Positions 5,629 through 7,776 of a stretch of DNA of 7,776 bases are shown piece by piece (within the stretch, counting starts at the first letter, position 1; each line of letters opens with the position of its first letter). The position numbers and the translations under genes are program-made. The stretch is from an uncultured Clostridia bacterium (GTDB lineage Bacteria; Bacillota; Clostridia; Christensenellales; UBA1242). The notes under the pieces were generated by a model. It did not search any database and had not been told where the DNA came from. It worked only from the letters and a program-made list of their open reading frames with translations. The stretch spans positions 1 through 7,776 of the forward strand of contig CALVNU010000041.1 of assembly GCA_944349915.1 (NCBI GenBank). The letters run 5' to 3'.

Positions 5629-6879
5629 ATGGAACCAAATCAATATAAATGTTCTTTCTGTGGCAAAGGTCAAAAAGAAGCAAAAAAATTGATTGCAGCA
5701 CCAAATGGCAATGCCTATATTTGTGATGAGTGCGTGCTTATTTGCAAGGATATTGTTACCGAACTTGGCAAAAAATCTTCTTTTGAAAAGATTGAACTTC
5801 CTACTCCAAATGAAATAAAAACTGCGCTTGACCAATATATTGTTGGGCAAGATGAAGCCAAAAAAGTGCTTGCGGTGGCAGTGTACAATCACTATAAAAG
5901 GTTAAATTATAATTTTGAAAAGAATGACAAAGATGAAGTTGAACTTGAAAAAAGCAATATTTTGATGGTTGGGCCAACAGGCACAGGCAAAACTTTGCTT
6001 GCCAAAACTTTGGCAAAAATTTTGAAAGTACCATTCGCTGCTGCAGATGCAACAACATTGACAGAAGCGGGTTATGTTGGTGATGATGTTGAAAATATTT
6101 TGTTAAAACTTATTCAAAATGCAGACTATGACATTGAAAAAGCGCAACGAGGCATTATTTATATTGATGAAATTGACAAGATTGCAAAGAAAACTCAAAA
6201 TGTTTCTATCACCAGAGATGTTGCGGGTGAAGGCGTACAGCAAGCACTTTTAAAAATCATGGAAAGCACGGTGGCATCGGTCCCACCACAAGGAGGCAGA
6301 AAGCATCCTCATCAAGAGATGATACAAATTGATACCACAAACATTTTGTTTATTTGTGGCGGTGCTTTTGTTGGACTTGATAAGATTATAGACGCACGCA
6401 AAAACGACACCAATCTTGGTTTTAATGCGTCAATTAAAACAGAAGAAGAAAAATCAAAAGTCAATTTTGTCAAAGATGTTCAACCAGATGACCTTATAAA
6501 GTTTGGACTTATCCCAGAATTTATTGGCAGACTTCCTGTTGTTGTGGGGCTTGAAGAACTTACGCAAGAAGCGCTTGTTAAAATTTTGACAGAACCTAAA
6601 AATTCAATCATCAAACAATACAAACTTATGTTTAAAATTGATGGCGTTGACATTGAGTTTTCCGATGAGGCCCTTAATGCAATAGCAAAAAAGGCTATGG
6701 AATTGAAAACTGGCGCAAGGGGACTGCGTACAATTTTGGAAAATAAGATGACAAGATTGATGTTTGAAGTGCCTTCATATAAAGATATTAAAAAAATTAT
6801 TGTAACAGAAAACTTTATCACACTCGATAATGCACAACCTGAAATTATCAAGATCAAAAATAATCAAGAAGTTGGTTAA
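5629..6879 (+). CDS. clpX: ATP-dependent unfoldase ClpX of the ClpXP protease
   Basis: The 416-residue AAA+ unfoldase forms a hexamer that recognises substrates, unfolds them and feeds them to ClpP. The N-terminal zinc-binding domain has Cys8, Cys11, Cys33 and Cys36 (CSFC and CDEC). The Walker A motif GPTGTGKT is at 115-122, pore loop GYVG at 148-151, Walker B IIYIDEID at 176-183, and the arginine-finger region LIPEFIGR at 294-301. Sensor-2 GARGLR is at 362-367. The ClpP-docking loop tripeptide, IGF in E. coli, reads LGF at 263-265, a conservative change. Length is normal. An AAGGAG overlapping the clpP stop precedes the ATG by four bases. An intrinsic terminator directly follows the gene, so it ends the tig-clpP-clpX unit. 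Confidence 0.97.
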   Translation: MEPNQYKCSFCGKGQKEAKKLIAAPNGNAYICDECVLICKDIVTELGKKSSFEKIELPTPNEIKTALDQYIVGQDEAKKVLAVAVYNHYKRLNYNFEKNDKDEVELEKSNILMVGPTGTGKTLLAKTLAKILKVPFAAADATTLTEAGYVGDDVENILLKLIQNADYDIEKAQRGIIYIDEIDKIAKKTQNVSITRDVAGEGVQQALLKIMESTVASVPPQGGRKHPHQEMIQIDTTNILFICGGAFVGLDKIIDARKNDTNLGFNASIKTEEEKSKVNFVKDVQPDDLIKFGLIPEFIGRLPVVVGLEELTQEALVKILTEPKNSIIKQYKLMFKIDGVDIEFSDEALNAIAKKAMELKTGARGLRTILENKMTRLMFEVPSYKDIKKIIVTENFITLDNAQPEIIKIKNNQEVG

Positions 6880-6881
6880 AG

Positions 6882-6909
6882 AAGAATGATTTTTATCATT
6901 CTTTTTTTT
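6882..6909 (+). terminator. Intrinsic terminator after clpX
   Basis: AAGAATGAT (6882-6890) pairs with ATCATTCTT (6895-6903) around a TTTT loop and runs into an uninterrupted T-tract to 6909, three bases after the clpX stop. The stem is AT-rich but perfect. Confidence 0.75.
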
Positions 6910-6932
6910 ATAATGGTTTCATTTTTAATTAT

Positions 6933-6949
6933 AAATGATTTTATCATTT
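6933..6949 (+). repeat. Near copy of the clpX terminator stem
   Basis: AAATGAT (6933-6939) pairs with ATCATTT (6943-6949) around TTT. Its core closely matches the terminator hairpin 50 bases upstream, but it lacks the long T-tract. It may be a duplicated or decayed second terminator. Confidence 0.4.
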
Positions 6950-6958
6950 TCTGGCTTT

Positions 6959-6973
6959 GCGAGCAATGCTTGC
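6959..6973 (+). other. Small GC-rich hairpin before the ferritin-like gene
   Basis: GCGAGC (6959-6964) pairs with GCTTGC (6968-6973), one G-T pair, loop AAT. It stands out in an AT-rich gap. No T-run follows and no confident promoter for the next gene is visible in 6910-7036. Confidence 0.3.
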
Positions 6974-7049
6974 CGGGCTTTAAAAAGTAAAAATTTCACA
7001 CACAAAGCAATATTTGCGCATATATAAAATTGATTTAGGAGGTTGGTTT

Positions 7050-7334
7050 ATGCGTAGATTTTTTAGTTTAATGGATAATCAAAACAGAAGCAATAGGTTT
7101 ATGACAATTCAAAATGCGCGCGAAGATATTATTGGCGAACTTGATGCTATAATTCAATATGAAAATCATTTGGAGCAAACTGTTGACCCATCTGCACAGG
7201 AGACGATAAGAGATATTGTTAAAGAAGAAAAACTTCACATAGGGCAACTTTTTGGGCTTTTGTTTAGTTTGGATAGCGAAAGCCAGACGCAGTTTGAGAA
7301 GGGCATGGAGGAATTCAAATCGCAAAATAAATAA
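7050..7334 (+). CDS. Two-helix ferritin-like protein resembling encapsulated ferritin (EncFtn), probable di-iron protein
   Basis: The 94-residue protein has two long helices (about 20-45 and 48-74) and a short acidic tail. The visible metal-ligand pattern is Glu30 and Tyr37 in helix 1 (GELDAIIQYENHL) and Glu60-x-x-His63 in helix 2 (EEKLHIGQL). The spacing (7, then 23, then 3) equals that of Glu32, Tyr39, Glu62 and His65 of Rhodospirillum rubrum EncFtn, as I recall it. Such half-size chains make a four-helix di-iron ferroxidase site only as dimers, so iron oxidation, iron storage or peroxide defence is a fair inference. The C-terminus EEFKSQNK is not an obvious encapsulin cargo peptide, and no shell gene is in the window. 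AGGAGG (7037-7042) is seven bases before the ATG at 7050; the open frame reaches back to a TTG at 7014, but that region holds the ribosome site. A short rubrerythrin-like protein is the alternative. Confidence 0.65.
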   Translation: MRRFFSLMDNQNRSNRFMTIQNAREDIIGELDAIIQYENHLEQTVDPSAQETIRDIVKEEKLHIGQLFGLLFSLDSESQTQFEKGMEEFKSQNK

Positions 7335-7342
7335 AATTTTAG

Positions 7343-7379
7343 AAAGACAAACAAGTAAAGATTGTTTGCCTTTTATTTT
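7343..7379 (+). terminator. Intrinsic terminator after the ferritin-like gene
   Basis: Bases 7343-7354 pair with 7362-7373, with one A-C mismatch at 7347/7369 and a 7-base loop. The T-rich stretch TTTTATTTT follows. It lies nine bases after the stop codon. Confidence 0.65.
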
Positions 7380-7422
7380 CTTAATTTTTAATAAAATTTT
7401 ATAATTTTTTTGGCGAAATCTC

Positions 7423-7451
7423 TTGACAATATCTATTAAAATCTCTATAAT
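7423..7451 (+). promoter_or_regulatory. Full-consensus promoter for tRNA-Leu
   Basis: TTGACA (7423-7428), exactly 17 bases, then TATAAT (7446-7451): 12 of 12 matches to the housekeeping sigma consensus. The expected start near 7458 leaves about 18 bases of 5' leader before the tRNA, removed by RNase P. Confidence 0.93.
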
Positions 7452-7475
7452 TTATAGAGTAACAATAAAAGATGT

Positions 7476-7557
7476 GCGAGCGTGGCGGAATGGCAGACGC
7501 GCTTGTTTAAGGGGCAAGTGGGAAACCGTGTGGGTTCGACTCCCACCGCTCGCACCA
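7476..7557 (+). tRNA. tRNA-Leu, anticodon AAG, CCA encoded
   Basis: An 82-base class II tRNA. The acceptor stem is 7476-7482 with 7547-7553, all seven pairs. The D arm is 7485-7487 with 7498-7500 around a loop carrying GG. The anticodon stem is 7502-7506 with 7514-7518, closed by a T-G pair, with loop TTAAGGG and anticodon AAG at 7509-7511. The compact variable arm 7519-7529 forms GG-GAAA-CC. The T arm is 7530-7534 with 7542-7546 and loop TTCGACT. Discriminator A7554 is followed by encoded CCA. The class II shape with discriminator A indicates leucine rather than serine. If A34 is deaminated to inosine it would read several CUN codons. Its 3' end is repeated 140 bases downstream. Confidence 0.9.
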
Positions 7558-7564
7558 TAGTAAT

Positions 7565-7591
7565 AAACTGCGTGAGAAATGCAGTTTTTTT
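7565..7591 (+). terminator. Intrinsic terminator of tRNA-Leu (copy 1)
   Basis: AAACTGC (7565-7571) pairs with GCAGTTT (7581-7587), nine-base loop, T-tract 7585-7591. Confidence 0.8.
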
Positions 7592-7615
7592 ATTCAATAA
7601 GTCTTGCACATGAAT

Positions 7616-7630
7616 GTGGGAGTCGAACCC
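7616..7630 (-). repeat. Inverted copy of the tRNA-Leu T arm, first
   Basis: GTGGGAGTCGAACCC is the exact reverse complement of 7532-7546 in tRNA-Leu. With the bases after it, 7624-7630 also pairs with 7633-7639, giving a local hairpin. The minus-strand tRNA fragment is not a complete tRNA. Confidence 0.8.
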
Positions 7631-7645
7631 TTGGGTTCGCGGGGT

Positions 7646-7673
7646 CCCCAAAAATGTGACAACATTTTAGGGG
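7646..7673. repeat. Strong palindromic hairpin between the two repeat copies
   Basis: Bases 7646-7657 pair with 7662-7673 (11 of 12 pairs; A-A mismatch at 7650/7669) around the loop GACA. The arms start with CCCC and end with GGGG. No T-run follows on the plus strand. It lies in the 52-bp stretch (7631-7682) that is unique to the spacer between the repeats. It resembles a REP-like or transposon-end palindrome, but I cannot assign it. Confidence 0.6.
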
Positions 7674-7682
7674 TAAGGGCTT

Positions 7683-7770
7683 CCACCGCTCGCACCATAG
7701 TAATAAACTGCGTGAGAAATGCAGTTTTTTTATTCAATAAGTTTTGCGCATGAATGTGGGCGTCGAACCC
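7683..7770 (+). repeat. Direct repeat, copy 2: tRNA-Leu 3' fragment, terminator and inverted T arm
   Basis: The second copy begins with a 15-base tRNA-Leu 3' end including CCA (7683-7697) but has no tRNA body or 5' acceptor partner before it, so it is not a functional tRNA. It carries the same terminator and an inverted T-arm sequence that continues to 7772. The window stops at 7776, so further copies cannot be excluded. Confidence 0.9.
7705..7731 (+). terminator. Second copy of the tRNA terminator
   Basis: Identical in sequence to 7565-7591: a 7-bp stem, nine-base loop and T-tract. It has no complete gene directly before it. Confidence 0.7.
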
Positions 7771-7772
7771 AC
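7756..7772 (-). repeat. Inverted copy of the tRNA-Leu T arm, second
   Basis: This 17-base segment is the reverse complement of the whole tRNA-Leu T arm (7530-7546) with one difference at 7761. On the minus strand it keeps a full 5-bp T stem. It may be the T arm of another minus-strand tRNA beyond the window edge, but no CCA or canonical acceptor end is seen at 7741-7755. Confidence 0.6.
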
Positions 7773-7776
7773 CTGG

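Larger units (their letters stand above)
7543..7630 (+). repeat. Direct repeat, copy 1: tRNA-Leu 3' end, terminator and inverted T arm
   Basis: This 88-bp segment matches 7683-7770 at 85 positions, with differences only at 7603, 7608 and 7621; bases 7543-7602 are identical in the two. It starts inside the T stem of tRNA-Leu and contains the last 15 bases of the tRNA with CCA. Confidence 0.92.

Noticed and set aside
7445..7651. Minus-strand open frame with a sequence like RAVGVEPTRFPTCP and SATLAH
   Set aside because: It is antisense to tRNA-Leu. This is a well-known false protein produced by reading Leu tRNA genes backwards; there is no ribosome site.
7683..7697. Second functional tRNA-Leu
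   Set aside because: Only the 3' T-stem strand, acceptor strand and CCA are present; no 5' acceptor strand, D arm or anticodon arm precedes it.
7741..7776. Minus-strand tRNA at the right edge
   Set aside because: Only a T-arm-like piece is visible, its loop reads TTCGACG, and no CCA or checkable acceptor stem is in the window. It is kept as a repeat and an open question.
7543..7776. CRISPR array
   Set aside because: Only two copies of a long repeat occur, containing a tRNA end and a terminator; repeat and spacer lengths do not fit.

Overview
This is an AT-rich window in which every protein gene lies on the plus strand. Most genes have a strong AGGAGG-type ribosome binding site. Stops are TAA, TAG and one TGA, and Trp is encoded by TGG, so the standard code applies. 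The gene content points to an uncultured low-GC Firmicutes, probably Clostridia: a phosphatase-rpiB pair as in the Bacillus ywlE-ywlF region, a tig-clpP-clpX cluster, and a tRNA-Leu with encoded CCA. The lineage is inferred from gene order and composition, not from a search.

Layout. Positions 1-1629 hold a tightly packed operon: the 3' part of a low-molecular-weight protein phosphatase, rpiB, and a membrane-anchored protein that looks like a degenerate family-2 glycosyltransferase. Positions 1630-1865 are non-coding but highly structured; 1655-1776 folds on paper into a perfect four-way junction. Positions 1866-3553 hold gapA followed by two small unrecognised membrane proteins, closed by a terminator near 3569-3594. 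A good promoter, overlapped by a 10-bp inverted repeat, then drives tig, followed by clpP and clpX, ending at a terminator at 6882-6909. A 94-residue ferritin-like protein of the two-helix encapsulated-ferritin type follows with its own terminator. The right end has a consensus promoter, a tRNA-Leu and its terminator, then a second 140-bp-spaced copy of the tRNA 3' end plus terminator, with inverted copies of the tRNA T arm and a strong hairpin between.

Functionally this is central metabolism (RpiB in the pentose phosphate pathway, GAPDH in glycolysis) next to protein quality control (trigger factor, ClpXP). The protein genes are mostly housekeeping. The least explained parts are the four-way-junction element before gapA, the repeats after tRNA-Leu, the orphan ferritin-like protein and the pseudo-glycosyltransferase.
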